Part shown: positions 8,902 through 17,699 of the stretch, piece after piece | How the letters are laid out: each line of letters starts with the position of its first letter | Position numbering within the stretch: position 1 is the first letter of the stretch | Assembly (NCBI RefSeq): GCF_031760065.1 | Contig: NZ_CP134500.1 | Span: 6,138,001-6,202,000 of the forward strand | Reading direction: 5' to 3' | DNA from: Streptomyces durocortorensis | GTDB taxonomy: Bacteria; Actinomycetota; Actinomycetes; Streptomycetales; Streptomycetaceae | DNA: 64,000 nucleotides | Made by a program: the position numbers and the translations under genes | The notes under the pieces: model-generated | Database searches by the model: none | What the model was told of the DNA's origin: nothing | What the model saw: only the letters and a program-made list of their open reading frames with translations

Positions 8902-9154
8902 CGGCGTCTGCACAGCCGTTTCAGGCGGGTGTGCACGGGGGGAAACAGGGACGGTCGCAAGGACGCCGGGGGCGTTCGCGCTGTACGGTCTCCCGAAACC
9001 TCCACGGCGCCGGCCCGGCCGGTACATCAGCACATCTGCATATCCGCACCACCCAAGCGCAACTGACCGCGGTGGCGGGGCCCTTCGCCTGAGGCGAATT
9101 TTCGACGGGTGACCGGCACACCGCCTGAGTCCTGGAGAAGGCGAGGACTTGAGC

Positions 9155-10600
9155 ATGGGATCCACCTCCGCCCACAACAATGAGGGCCTTGGCCGTCGCG
9201 ATCTGATCAAGCGTTCTGCCGCACTCGGCCTGATCGCTGTTCCGACGATGAGCTTCCTGTCCGCCTGCGCGAGCGGTGGCGGTGACAGTGACGACAAGGT
9301 CGAAAAGGGCGAGAAGACCGACAAGAACCCGCTGGCCGTCAACGGCAGCGCGCCGCTGGAGATCGTCATCTTCGACGGTGGCTTCGGCACCAAGTACGCC
9401 GAGGACGCCAAGGCCGTCTACGAGAAGACGTACCCCGAGGCGGAGGTCAAGTTCTCCGCGACGCAGAAGATCCAGTCGGTTCTTCAGCCGCGTTTCAACG
9501 GTGGCACCCCGCCCGACCTGATCGACAACTCCGGTGCCCAGCAGATGGACATGGGCGTCCTGGTCGGCAAGAAGCAGCTCACCGACCTGACCCCGCTGCT
9601 CGACGCCCCCTCCATCGACGACCCCGCCAAGAAGGTCCGCGACACCCTGCGGCCCGGCATCGTCGAGATGGGCCAGTTCGACGGCGACCCGGTCTGGATC
9701 ATGTACTACGCGTACACGGTCTACGGCGTCTGGTACTCGCAGACCGCGCTGGAGAAGCTCGACGCCACGTACCCGGAGACCTGGGACGAGATGCTCGCGC
9801 TCTGCGCGAAGGCGAAGAAGCAGGGCATCGCCGGCTGGACCTACCCCGGCAAGCACCCGTACTACATCCCGTTCTCGCTCTACCCGTTCATCGGGAAGAT
9901 CGGCGGCGTCGAGGTCCTCGACGCGATCGACAACCTGGAGCCGAAGGCCTGGGAGCACCCCGCGGTCAAGGCGGCCTTCGAGGCGTACTACGAGCTGTAC
10001 GCCAAGGGCTACATCCTCAAGGGCACCCCCGGCCTGGACCACCGCGGCTCGCAGGGCGCCTGGGCCCGCGGCAAGGCGCTGTTCATCCCGAACGGCTCCT
10101 GGGTGGAGAACGAGGAAGCGGCGATCATCCCCAAGGACTTCAAGCTGTCCGTGGGCGCCCCCTCCAGCCTCGACTCCTCGGACAAGCTGCCCTTCGGCAC
10201 GATCTGGGCGTCCGGCGGCGAGCCCTTCATCGTCCCGAGCAAGGCGAAGAACCCCGAGGGCGGCATGGAGCAGCTGCGCATCATGCTCAGCGAGGCCTCC
10301 TCCAAGTCCTTCACCAGCAGCACCAAGTCGCTGTCCGCCTTCAACGGAGGCACCGACGGCCTGGAGCTGTCGGACGGCCTGAAGTCCGGTGTCGCCGCGC
10401 TGGACAAGGCGGGCACCAACGTGGTCAACCCGCGCCTCCAGGACTGGTACGTGAAGCTCCAGAAGGAGCAGATCGGTGTCGCCGCGCTCGGCGAGATGAT
10501 GGCGGGCCGCGCCACCCCGGCCGAGACCATCAAGAAGATCCAGGCCTTCGCCGACGCGACCGCCAAGGACCAGTCCATCAAGCACTTCAGGCACCAGTGA
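9155..10600 (+). CDS. ngcE: Sugar-binding lipoprotein of an NgcEFG-type ABC transporter
   Basis: 481 residues from ATG 9155 (GAGG 8 bases upstream); a TTG two codons earlier is less well placed. The N-terminus has a twin-arginine motif (GRRDLIKRS, residues 13-21) and a lipobox LSAC with Cys38, so it is a Tat-exported lipoprotein. The rest is a family-1 extracellular solute-binding protein (PLEIVIFDGGFG, WIMYYAYTVYGVWYS, IPNGSWVENE). NgcE binds N-acetylglucosamine or chitobiose; the S. coelicolor homologue is, as I recall, a low-affinity chitobiose binder. It is the first gene of a three-gene operon and has a DasR-like site upstream. Substrate is inferred from synteny. Confidence 0.85.
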   Translation: MGSTSAHNNEGLGRRDLIKRSAALGLIAVPTMSFLSACASGGGDSDDKVEKGEKTDKNPLAVNGSAPLEIVIFDGGFGTKYAEDAKAVYEKTYPEAEVKFSATQKIQSVLQPRFNGGTPPDLIDNSGAQQMDMGVLVGKKQLTDLTPLLDAPSIDDPAKKVRDTLRPGIVEMGQFDGDPVWIMYYAYTVYGVWYSQTALEKLDATYPETWDEMLALCAKAKKQGIAGWTYPGKHPYYIPFSLYPFIGKIGGVEVLDAIDNLEPKAWEHPAVKAAFEAYYELYAKGYILKGTPGLDHRGSQGAWARGKALFIPNGSWVENEEAAIIPKDFKLSVGAPSSLDSSDKLPFGTIWASGGEPFIVPSKAKNPEGGMEQLRIMLSEASSKSFTSSTKSLSAFNGGTDGLELSDGLKSGVAALDKAGTNVVNPRLQDWYVKLQKEQIGVAALGEMMAGRATPAETIKKIQAFADATAKDQSIKHFRHQ

Positions 10601-10649
10601 CCACGCGTCACCAGCGGCGGGCAGCACGGGAAGGTCGGAGTCGGTAACG

Positions 10650-11570
10650 ATGCAACACGGTAAATACCGGTTCATAGTCGGGTTCTTGGTGGTCCCGATG
10701 GCGTTGTACGTCATCTTCGTCATCTGGCCCTTCATCCAGTCCATCTACTACTCGTTCACGGACTGGACGGGGCTGAGTCCCGACTTCAAGATGGTCGGGT
10801 TCGACAACTACACCAAGATGCTCGACGACGACATCTTCTGGAAATCGCTACAGCACAGTGTGCTGCTGGCTGTTCTGCTGCCGCTGGTGACGCTGGGCCT
10901 CGCCCTCTTCTTCGCCTTCATGCTCAACGTGGGCGGGCGGCGCCGGAAGGGCGCCGCCGTCACCGGCGTACGGGGCTCGGGCTTCTACAAGATCGCGTAC
11001 TTCTTCCCGCAGGTGCTCTCGATCGCGATCGTGGCCATCCTGTTCCAGTTCGCCTTCGACCCGGCCCAGGGCATGATCAACGGCACGCTCAAGGCCGTCG
11101 GCTTCAACGACGTACCGGACTGGCTGGGCGATCCGCAGCTGGCCCTGTGGGTCATCATGGCGGTCCTCGTCTGGGGCACGACCGGCTTCTTCGTGGTGCT
11201 GTTCTCCGCGGGCATGGCCTCCATCCCCAAGGACTTCTACGAGGCCGCCCTGCTGGACGGCGCGAGCCGCTTCACGACCTTCTTCCGGATCACGCTGCCC
11301 CTGCTGTGGGACACGGTCCAGTCCGGCTGGGTCTACATGGGCATCCTGGCCCTCGGCGCCGAGGGCTTCGCCATCGTGCACATCATGAGCGTCGGACCCG
11401 GCGGGCCCGACTACTCGACCACCGTCCTGCCGCTGTACGTCTACCAGTCGGCGTTCCGTGACGGACAGGCGGGCTACGCGACCACGATCGGTGTCGCCCT
11501 GCTCATCGTGACGCTGGCGTTCGCCGCCATCGTGATGCGGCTGGGCCGGCGCGAGCGGCTGGAGTACTGA
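10650..11570 (+). CDS. ngcF: ABC sugar transporter permease (NgcF-type)
   Basis: 306 residues with about six transmembrane helices, the first at residues 8-30. The cytoplasmic EAA loop that contacts the ATPase is visible as YEAALLDGASRFTTFFRITL near residue 196. This is the MalF-like half of a carbohydrate uptake ABC permease. No ATPase gene lies in the operon. Such Streptomyces systems normally share the MsiK ATPase encoded elsewhere, so MsiK is the likely energy source (inference). It starts 49 bases after ngcE and overlaps the next gene by one base. Confidence 0.85.
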   Translation: MQHGKYRFIVGFLVVPMALYVIFVIWPFIQSIYYSFTDWTGLSPDFKMVGFDNYTKMLDDDIFWKSLQHSVLLAVLLPLVTLGLALFFAFMLNVGGRRRKGAAVTGVRGSGFYKIAYFFPQVLSIAIVAILFQFAFDPAQGMINGTLKAVGFNDVPDWLGDPQLALWVIMAVLVWGTTGFFVVLFSAGMASIPKDFYEAALLDGASRFTTFFRITLPLLWDTVQSGWVYMGILALGAEGFAIVHIMSVGPGGPDYSTTVLPLYVYQSAFRDGQAGYATTIGVALLIVTLAFAAIVMRLGRRERLEY

Positions 11571-12499
11571 TGAAGACCACTGACACCCCTCCCGCCGGGA
11601 CCGACGCGTCCAAGCTCCCCGCGCAGCGCACCGGGGCCGCCGGCAAGAGCCCGTCGGGCCCCGCGAGGAGCAGCGAGGGCCAGGTCCTCAACGTCTTCTC
11701 GCACGGTGTGCTGATCCTCTGGGCGATCATGGTCGTCCTGCCGCTGTTCTGGGCGGTGATGTCCTCGTTCAAGACCGACTCGGACATCTTCAACTCGCCG
11801 TGGTCGCTGCCCGGCTCGCTCAACTTCGACAGCTGGGGCCGGGCCTGGAGCCAGGCCCATATGAGCGAGTACTTCCTGAACACCATCCTGGTGGTGGGCG
11901 GTTCGCTCGTCGGCACCCTGGTCCTCGGCTCGATGGCCGCCTATGTGCTCGCCCGCTTCGAGTTCCCGGGCAACCGCTTCATCTACTTCCTGTTCGTCGG
12001 CGGCATGAGTTTCCCGATCATGCTGGCCCTGGTCCCGCTGTTCTACGTCATGGACAACCTGGGGCTGCTGAACACGATCCACGGCCTGATCCTGGTGTAC
12101 ATCGCCTACTCGCTGCCGTTCACCGTGTTCTTCCTGACCTCGTTCTTCCGTACGCTGCCGACCTCGGTGGCGGAGGCGTCGATCATCGACGGGGCCTCGC
12201 ACACCCGGACGTTCTTCCAGGTCATGCTGCCGATGGCCAAGCCCGGCCTGATCAGCGTCGGCATCTTCAACTTCCTGGGGCAGTGGAACCAGTACATGCT
12301 GCCGACGGTGCTGAACACCGACCCGGAGAAGCGGGTGCTGGCCCAGGGGCTGGTGGAGCTGGCCGCCAGCCAGGGGTACAAGGGCGACTACTCCGGCCTC
12401 TTCGCCGGCCTGGTGATCGCGATGCTGCCGGTGCTGGCGGCGTACATCATCTTCCAGCGCCAGGTGGTATCCGGCCTGACGGCGGGCGCGCTGAAGTAG
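11570..12499 (+). CDS. ngcG: ABC sugar transporter permease (NgcG-type)
   Basis: 309 residues. A hydrophilic Pro/Ser-rich N-terminal tail of about 40 residues precedes six transmembrane helices. The EAA loop is VAEASIIDGASHTRTFFQVM near residue 198. It is the MalG-like partner of NgcF. Its ATG shares the A of the preceding TGA (TGATG), so the two permeases are translationally coupled. A very strong terminator follows, which ends the ngcEFG unit before the regulator gene. Confidence 0.85.
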   Translation: MKTTDTPPAGTDASKLPAQRTGAAGKSPSGPARSSEGQVLNVFSHGVLILWAIMVVLPLFWAVMSSFKTDSDIFNSPWSLPGSLNFDSWGRAWSQAHMSEYFLNTILVVGGSLVGTLVLGSMAAYVLARFEFPGNRFIYFLFVGGMSFPIMLALVPLFYVMDNLGLLNTIHGLILVYIAYSLPFTVFFLTSFFRTLPTSVAEASIIDGASHTRTFFQVMLPMAKPGLISVGIFNFLGQWNQYMLPTVLNTDPEKRVLAQGLVELAASQGYKGDYSGLFAGLVIAMLPVLAAYIIFQRQVVSGLTAGALK

Positions 12500-12508
12500 G
12501 TCACGTAT

Positions 12509-12567
12509 CCACAACGGTCCGGCGCCCCGGCGGAGAACTCTTCCGCCGGGGCGCCGGACCGTTGTGG
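12509..12567 (+). terminator. Strong 26-bp hairpin terminator after ngcG
   Basis: Bases 12509-12534 and 12542-12567 are perfectly complementary over 26 bp around a 7-base loop (GAACTCT), starting 10 bases after the ngcG stop. This is one of the strongest hairpins in the window. Confidence 0.9.
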
Positions 12568-12725
12568 CGTCGGTGAGGCCCTGCCCGCTCAGGTCTTGAC
12601 GGGAGGCACCCCCGAACGGTCAGCTTAGAGTTCACATGTTGGAGGAAGCCGGGGTCTCGTCGCTGCGGCCCCGGCCGGGGCGGTCCTCTTCGGACCGCCC
12701 GCCAAGGGCAGGAGTGGATGGGTCG

Positions 12726-13925
12726 ATGGAGACTCCCGGGTCGCAGACATCGCTGCACAGGGCCAATCTGGAGCGGGTCGTACGCGCCGTACGGATGGCG
12801 GGATCGCTCACCCAGGCGGAGATCGCCCGGAGCACCGGGCTCTCCGCAGCCACGGTCTCCAATATCGTCCGGGAACTGAAGGACGGCGGAACGGTCGAGG
12901 TCACCCCCACCTCGGCGGGCGGCCGCCGCGCCCGCAGCGTCTCGCTCAGCGGCGACGCGGGCATCGTCATCGGCGTCGACTTCGGCCATACGCACCTGCG
13001 CGTCGCCGTCGGCAACCTGGCCCACCAGGTGCTGGCCGAGGAGGCCGAGCCGCTGGACGTCGACGCGTCGTCCGCCGAGGGCTTCGACCGGGCGGAAGCG
13101 CTGGTCAAGCGCCTCATCGAGGCCACCGGCATCGGCCCGGACAAGGTCGTCGGCGTGGGTCTCGGCGTGCCGGGTCCGATCGACGTCGAGTCGGGCACGC
13201 TGGGCTCCACCTCGATCCTGCCGGGCTGGACGGGCATCAACCCCAGCGAGGAGCTCTCCGGCCGCCTCGGAGTCCCGGTGTACGTCGACAACGACGCCAA
13301 CCTCGGGGCGCTCGGCGAGCTGGTCTGGGGCAGCGGCCGGGGCGTCAAGGACCTCGCGTACATCAAGGTCGCCAGCGGTGTCGGCGCCGGTCTGGTGATC
13401 GACGGGACCATCTACCGGGGCCCCGGCGGCACGGCCGGCGAGATCGGGCACATCACGCTCGACGAGTCGGGCCCGGTCTGCCGCTGCGGCAACCGGGGCT
13501 GCCTGGAGACCTTCACCGCCGCCCGCTATGTCCTGCCGCTGCTCCAGCCCAGCCACGGGCCCGGGCTCACCATGGAGCGGGTCGTCCAGCTGGCCCGGGA
13601 GGGCGATCCGGGGTGCCGCCGGGTGATCGGCGATGTGGGCCGCCACATAGGCAGCGGGGTGGCCAACCTGTGCAATCTGCTCAACCCGAGCCGCGTGGTG
13701 CTCGGCGGCTCGCTGGCGGAGGCCGGGGAGCTGGTTCTGGGGCCCATACGGGACTCCGTGTCGCGTTACGCGATCCCCAGCGCGGCCCGGCAGCTCTCGG
13801 TGCTTCCCGGGGCGCTCGGCGGCCGTGCCGAGGTGCTGGGCGCACTCGCCCTGGTGCTCAGCGAGATGGGGGATTCAACCCTTTTGGAGAGCACCCTCCC
13901 CGCAGCGACTCCTGCCTTCACTTAG
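12726..13925 (+). CDS. rok7B7: ROK-family transcriptional regulator (Rok7B7-like)
   Basis: 399 residues from ATG 12726. The N-terminus is a MarR-like winged helix (LTQAEIARSTGLSAATVSNI, about residues 27-46). A ROK sugar-kinase-like domain follows, with GVDFGHTHLRVAVG and the zinc-binding cluster CRCGNRGCLETF. Rok7B7 is a pleiotropic regulator of carbon control and antibiotic production in S. coelicolor and is encoded between ngcEFG and xylFGH, exactly as here. GTG 12714 and ATG 12636 are possible earlier starts; none has an ideal Shine-Dalgarno. It probably acts on the xylFGH promoter just downstream. Confidence 0.85.
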   Translation: METPGSQTSLHRANLERVVRAVRMAGSLTQAEIARSTGLSAATVSNIVRELKDGGTVEVTPTSAGGRRARSVSLSGDAGIVIGVDFGHTHLRVAVGNLAHQVLAEEAEPLDVDASSAEGFDRAEALVKRLIEATGIGPDKVVGVGLGVPGPIDVESGTLGSTSILPGWTGINPSEELSGRLGVPVYVDNDANLGALGELVWGSGRGVKDLAYIKVASGVGAGLVIDGTIYRGPGGTAGEIGHITLDESGPVCRCGNRGCLETFTAARYVLPLLQPSHGPGLTMERVVQLAREGDPGCRRVIGDVGRHIGSGVANLCNLLNPSRVVLGGSLAEAGELVLGPIRDSVSRYAIPSAARQLSVLPGALGGRAEVLGALALVLSEMGDSTLLESTLPAATPAFT

Positions 13926-13926
13926 A

Positions 13927-13955
13927 TAACGAATGGCACCGTTGTCATCTCGTTA
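13927..13955. promoter_or_regulatory. Operator-like nested inverted repeat before xylF
   Basis: The outer arms TAACGA (13927-13932) and TCGTTA (13950-13955) flank the near-palindrome ATGGCACCGTTGTCAT. The half CGTTGTCAT is identical to that in the mannosidase operator at 8671-8688. It lies about 90 bases upstream of xylF and is a candidate site for Rok7B7 or a LacI-type repressor. Confidence 0.55.
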
Positions 13956-14045
13956 AGGATTTACTCCTTGACGCTGGTGCTGCGGCCGAGTTGACTTCCA
14001 GCCACCTCGGCCGCAACGTCGCGGCCTCGTCAGGGAGGTTCGAGA

Positions 14046-15158
14046 ATGAACACGCGTATGCGTCGTGCCGCCGTTGCCGTTGCCGCCACCACGATGGCGA
14101 TCTCGCTGGCCGCTTGCGGGAGCGCCAAGGAGTCGGGCGACAAGGCCGAGAAGAGCTCGGAGAAGAAGGGCGACGACCTGAAGATAGGTCTGCTCCTTCC
14201 CGAGAACCAGACGGCCCGTTACGAGAAGTTCGACCGGCCGATCATCGAGAAGAAGATCAGCGAGCTCACCGGCGGCAAGGCGGAGGTCGTCTACGCCAAC
14301 GCCAAGCAGGACGCGACCACTCAGTCGCAGCAGGTCGACACCATGATCACCAACAAGGTCGACGCGCTCATCCTCGGCGCGGTGGACGCGAAGGCGATCG
14401 CGAACAGCGTCAAGAAGGCCAAGGCCGAGGGCATTCCGGTCGTCGCCTTCGACCGTCTCGCCGAGGGCCCGATCGACGCGTACACCTCCTTCGACAACGA
14501 AGAGGTCGGCCGCGCCCAGGGCACCGCCCTGCTGGAGGCCCTGGGCGACAAGGCCGACGGCGGAACGATCGTGATGATGAACGGCGCGATCACCGACCCG
14601 AACGCCGCCCTCTTCAAGAAGGGCGCCAAGTCCGTCCTCGACGGCAAGGTGAAGTACGGCAAGGAGTACGACACCAAGGAGTGGAAGCCGGAGAACGCCA
14701 ACGCCAACATGGAAGCGGCGATCACCGCGCTCGGCAAGGACAAGATCGACGGCGTCTACTCCGCCAACGACGGCATGGCGGGCGGCATCATCACCGCCCT
14801 GAAGGCCGCCGGTCTGCCGAAGCTCCCCCCGGTCACCGGCCAGGACGCGGAGCTGGCGGGCGTGCAGCGCATCGTCACCGGCGAGCAGTTCATGAGCGTC
14901 TACAAGTCCTACCCGGCCGAGGGCGTCGTCGCCGCCGAGATGGCCGTCGCCCTCGCCAAGGGCGAGGCGCTCGACTCGATCGCCACCTCCAAGGTCGACA
15001 ACGCCAGCCAGAAGGGCATCCCGACGGTCCTCGTCCCGGTCATCTCGCTGACCAAGGACAACATCAAGGACACCGTCATCAAGGACGGCATCTACACGAT
15101 CGACGAGATCTGCACCGGCAAGTACAAGGCCGCCTGCGACAAGATCGGTCTCAAGTAG
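14046..15158 (+). CDS. xylF: Xylose/ribose-type ABC transporter substrate-binding lipoprotein
   Basis: 370 residues; GGAGG lies 8 bases before ATG 14046. A lipoprotein signal ends in SLAAC with Cys24. The mature protein is a periplasmic-binding-protein type 1 fold (KIGLLLPENQTARYEKFDRP, DALILGAVDAKAI, VVAFDRLAEGPIDAYTSFDN, VYSANDGMAGGIITALKAAG) of the XylF/RbsB group. It delivers a monosaccharide, most likely xylose by synteny, to XylGH. A GC-rich gap of 285 bases separates it from xylG. Confidence 0.88.
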   Translation: MNTRMRRAAVAVAATTMAISLAACGSAKESGDKAEKSSEKKGDDLKIGLLLPENQTARYEKFDRPIIEKKISELTGGKAEVVYANAKQDATTQSQQVDTMITNKVDALILGAVDAKAIANSVKKAKAEGIPVVAFDRLAEGPIDAYTSFDNEEVGRAQGTALLEALGDKADGGTIVMMNGAITDPNAALFKKGAKSVLDGKVKYGKEYDTKEWKPENANANMEAAITALGKDKIDGVYSANDGMAGGIITALKAAGLPKLPPVTGQDAELAGVQRIVTGEQFMSVYKSYPAEGVVAAEMAVALAKGEALDSIATSKVDNASQKGIPTVLVPVISLTKDNIKDTVIKDGIYTIDEICTGKYKAACDKIGLK

Positions 15159-15314
15159 CCCTCCGGGACCCGGCCGCGCCGCGCGGCCCGGTCCCGCCCC
15201 GCCGTAGGCCCGCCGCACCCGAGCGGGGGCCGCACGGCAGCAACGCCCGCGTACGCGGCCGCCGTACCCCGGCCCGCACGCGCCACGAAGCCTGTCCGGT
15301 GTCCCGCCCACCAA

Positions 15315-15345
15315 CCGTCCCGCTACCGGGCGGGGCGCCGGACGG
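15315..15345 (+). terminator. Weak hairpin between xylF and xylG, possible attenuator
   Basis: The arms CCGTCC (15315-15320) and GGACGG (15340-15345) enclose a GC-rich core, and a pyrimidine-rich stretch ending in CCCCTTT follows. It could reduce readthrough from xylF so that the binding protein is made in excess. The rest of 15159-15443 shows no gene. Confidence 0.4.
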
Positions 15346-15443
15346 AACAGCTTCCCCTTTCTTCTGTTCTCTTCTGCTCGACCGCCGCGCCTTTCCCCGG
15401 GCGCGGCATCCCCGCCGGTCAGGCGGCGAAGGAGATGGTTCAC

Positions 15444-16223
15444 GTGTCCGCTACGCCCGTGTTGGCGTTGCGAGGGGTCTCCAAGCGATTCGGTGCCGTA
15501 CAGGTACTCACCGATGTAGAGCTTGAGGTCCACGCCGGCGAGGTGGTCGCCCTGGTCGGCGACAACGGCGCCGGCAAATCAACGCTGGTCAAGACGATCG
15601 CCGGAGTCCACCCCATCGATGAGGGAGTCATCGAGTGGGAGGGCAGCGCCGTGCGGATCGACAAGCCGCACGACGCCCAGAACCTCGGCGTCGCGACCGT
15701 CTATCAGGACCTCGCGCTGTGCGACAACATCGACGTCGTCGGCAACCTCTACCTGGGCCGCGAGCTGCGCAGGTTCGGCATCCTGGACGAGGTGGAGATG
15801 GAGCGCCGCTCCCGCGAGCTGCTGTCCACGCTCTCCATCCGCATCCCGAGCGTCCGCATCCCGATCGCCTCGCTCTCCGGCGGCCAGCGCCAGACCGTGG
15901 CCATCGCCCGGTCGATGCTCGGCGAGCCCAAGCTCGTCATCCTCGACGAGCCGACCGCCGCCCTCGGCGTCGAGCAGACCGCGCAGGTCCTCGACCTCGT
16001 CGAGCGGCTGCGCGAGCGCGGTCACGCGGTCATCCTCATCAGCCACAACATGGCCGATGTGAAGGCCGTCGCCGACAAGGTCGCGGTGCTCCGGCTGGGC
16101 CGGAACAACGGTGTCTTCGATGTGAAGACCACCTCCCAGGAAGAGATCATCTCCGCCATCACGGGCGCCACGGACAACGCCGTGACCCGACGTGCGGCGC
16201 GCAACGCGGAGGTTTCCAAGTGA
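15444..16223 (+). CDS. xylG: Xylose/ribose-type ABC transporter ATPase (single domain)
   Basis: 259 residues from GTG 15444. AAGGAG ends 9 bases before this GTG but abuts the in-frame ATG at 15435, which decides the start. Walker A is GDNGAGKST (39-47), the signature is SLSGGQRQTVAIARSM and Walker B is LVILDEPTA. RbsA/XylG proteins of proteobacteria have two ATPase domains (about 500 residues). This one has a single domain and should work as a homodimer. Its stop overlaps the xylH start (GTGA). Confidence 0.88.
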   Translation: MSATPVLALRGVSKRFGAVQVLTDVELEVHAGEVVALVGDNGAGKSTLVKTIAGVHPIDEGVIEWEGSAVRIDKPHDAQNLGVATVYQDLALCDNIDVVGNLYLGRELRRFGILDEVEMERRSRELLSTLSIRIPSVRIPIASLSGGQRQTVAIARSMLGEPKLVILDEPTAALGVEQTAQVLDLVERLRERGHAVILISHNMADVKAVADKVAVLRLGRNNGVFDVKTTSQEEIISAITGATDNAVTRRAARNAEVSK

Positions 16224-17530
16224 CCACCGACAACTCCGCGACCTCGCTGGACAAGGCCGCAGCCCCGGCCGACGCGCCGGTCGGCAACCAGGACGCGCCC
16301 CAGGGCGCCGCCACGGTCGTGGACCCCCGCCTGCTCATCCGCCAGCAGGGCTTCACCGGCTACCTGACCGAGTTCAAGCGCAAGATCAGCGGCGGTGACC
16401 TGGGCTCCATCCCGGTGATCGTCGGCCTCGCGGTCATCGCCATCGTCTTCCAGAGCATGAACTCCGAGTTCCTCTCCGCGAAGAACATCAGCGACATCGC
16501 GACCACGATGGTCGCCACCGGCATGATGGCCGTCGGCATCATCTTCGTCCTGCTGCTCGGCGAGATCGACCTCTCGGTCGGCTCGGTCAGCGGTGTCTCC
16601 GGCGCCCTCGTCGCGGTGCTCAGCGTCACCCAGGGCATGAACGAGTGGCTGGCGATCCTCGTCGCCATCGTCAGCGGGGCGGTGATGGGCGCGATCCACG
16701 GCTTCTTCTTCGCCCGGATCGGGGCCCCGGCCTTCGCCGTCACCCTGGCCGGTCTGCTGTTCTGGCTCGGCTTCATGCTCCAGCTGCTGGGCGACTCCGG
16801 CACCATCAACCTGGACGGCGACGGGGTGGTCGGCCAGCTGACCACGTACTACTTCACCGATGTCGCCGCCGCCTACGGGCTCGCCGCCGTCGCGGTCGCC
16901 GGCTACTTCCTCGCCGCCTTCCTGGACACCCGCCGCCGCGAGGCCGCGGGCATCCCGGCCCGGCCGATCGTCGACATCACCGTGCGCACCGCCGTCCTCG
17001 CGGTGTTCGCGTTCGCCGCCGCGTACATGTTCAACCAGTACCGCGGCCTGCCGCTCGCCCTGGTCCTCTTCCTGATCGTCCTGGTCGGGACGGACTTCCT
17101 GCTGCGCCGCACGGCCTACGGGCGGAAGATCTTCGCGCTCGGCGGCAGCGTCGAGGCCTCCCGGCGCGCCGGTATCAACGTCACCGCGATCCGGATCTCC
17201 GTCTTCTCCATCGCGGGGACCTTCGCGGCGATCGGCGGCCTGTTCTGGGCCTCCAAGATCGCGGCGGCCAACCAGGGCTCCGGCACCGGCGACCTGCTGA
17301 TGAACGTCATCGCGGCGGCCGTCATCGGCGGCACGAGCCTCTTCGGCGGCCGCGGCCGCACCTGGAACGCGCTGCTCGGTGTCATGGTGATCGTCTCCAT
17401 CCAGTACGGACTGTCACTGGAAGGCATCGCCACCCCGATCCAGTACATGATCACCGGCGGTGTGCTTCTCGCCACGGTCGTGATCGACTCCGTCACCCGA
17501 AAGACCCAGAAGACCGCGGGCCGCGCCTGA
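16220..17530 (+). CDS. xylH: Xylose/ribose-type ABC transporter permease
   Basis: 436 residues from GTG 16220, overlapping the xylG stop by 4 bases with GGAGG 8 bases upstream. A hydrophilic N-terminal tail of about 65 residues precedes roughly ten transmembrane helices. The BPD_transp_2 signature is visible: [20 protein letters not shown] and [14 protein letters not shown]. It is the membrane channel for the XylFG system. The operon ends with a perfect hairpin right after the stop. Confidence 0.88.
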   Translation: MTTDNSATSLDKAAAPADAPVGNQDAPQGAATVVDPRLLIRQQGFTGYLTEFKRKISGGDLGSIPVIVGLAVIAIVFQSMNSEFLSAKNISDIATTMVATGMMAVGIIFVLLLGEIDLSVGSVSGVSGALVAVLSVTQGMNEWLAILVAIVSGAVMGAIHGFFFARIGAPAFAVTLAGLLFWLGFMLQLLGDSGTINLDGDGVVGQLTTYYFTDVAAAYGLAAVAVAGYFLAAFLDTRRREAAGIPARPIVDITVRTAVLAVFAFAAAYMFNQYRGLPLALVLFLIVLVGTDFLLRRTAYGRKIFALGGSVEASRRAGINVTAIRISVFSIAGTFAAIGGLFWASKIAAANQGSGTGDLLMNVIAAAVIGGTSLFGGRGRTWNALLGVMVIVSIQYGLSLEGIATPIQYMITGGVLLATVVIDSVTRKTQKTAGRA

Positions 17531-17537
17531 CCGCACC

Positions 17538-17588
17538 ACGCGCAGGTGCCCGGTACTCCTCCCATGGGGGCGCCGGGCACCTGCGCGT
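17538..17588 (+). terminator. Hairpin terminator after xylH
   Basis: The 16-base arms ACGCGCAGGTGCCCGG (17538-17553) and CCGGGCACCTGCGCGT (17573-17588) are perfectly complementary. Confidence 0.85.
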
Positions 17589-17699
17589 GTCCGCGTATGG
17601 CTACGAACCGGGCCGCCCGCTGCCCACGGCCGCGGACGGAACATTAGACTCATCGGATCGGCACGCACGCTCGATCAGCTCAAACGCAAGGAGGCACGG

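Larger units (their letters stand above)
8643..9154. other. Divergent regulatory region, mannosidase / ngcE
   Basis: 512 bases without a gene between the divergent mannosidase and ngcE genes. It holds the palindrome at 8674-8685 on the mannosidase side and a DasR-like element at 8886-8901 on the ngcE side. The remaining sequence shows no coding signature that I trust. Confidence 0.6.
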
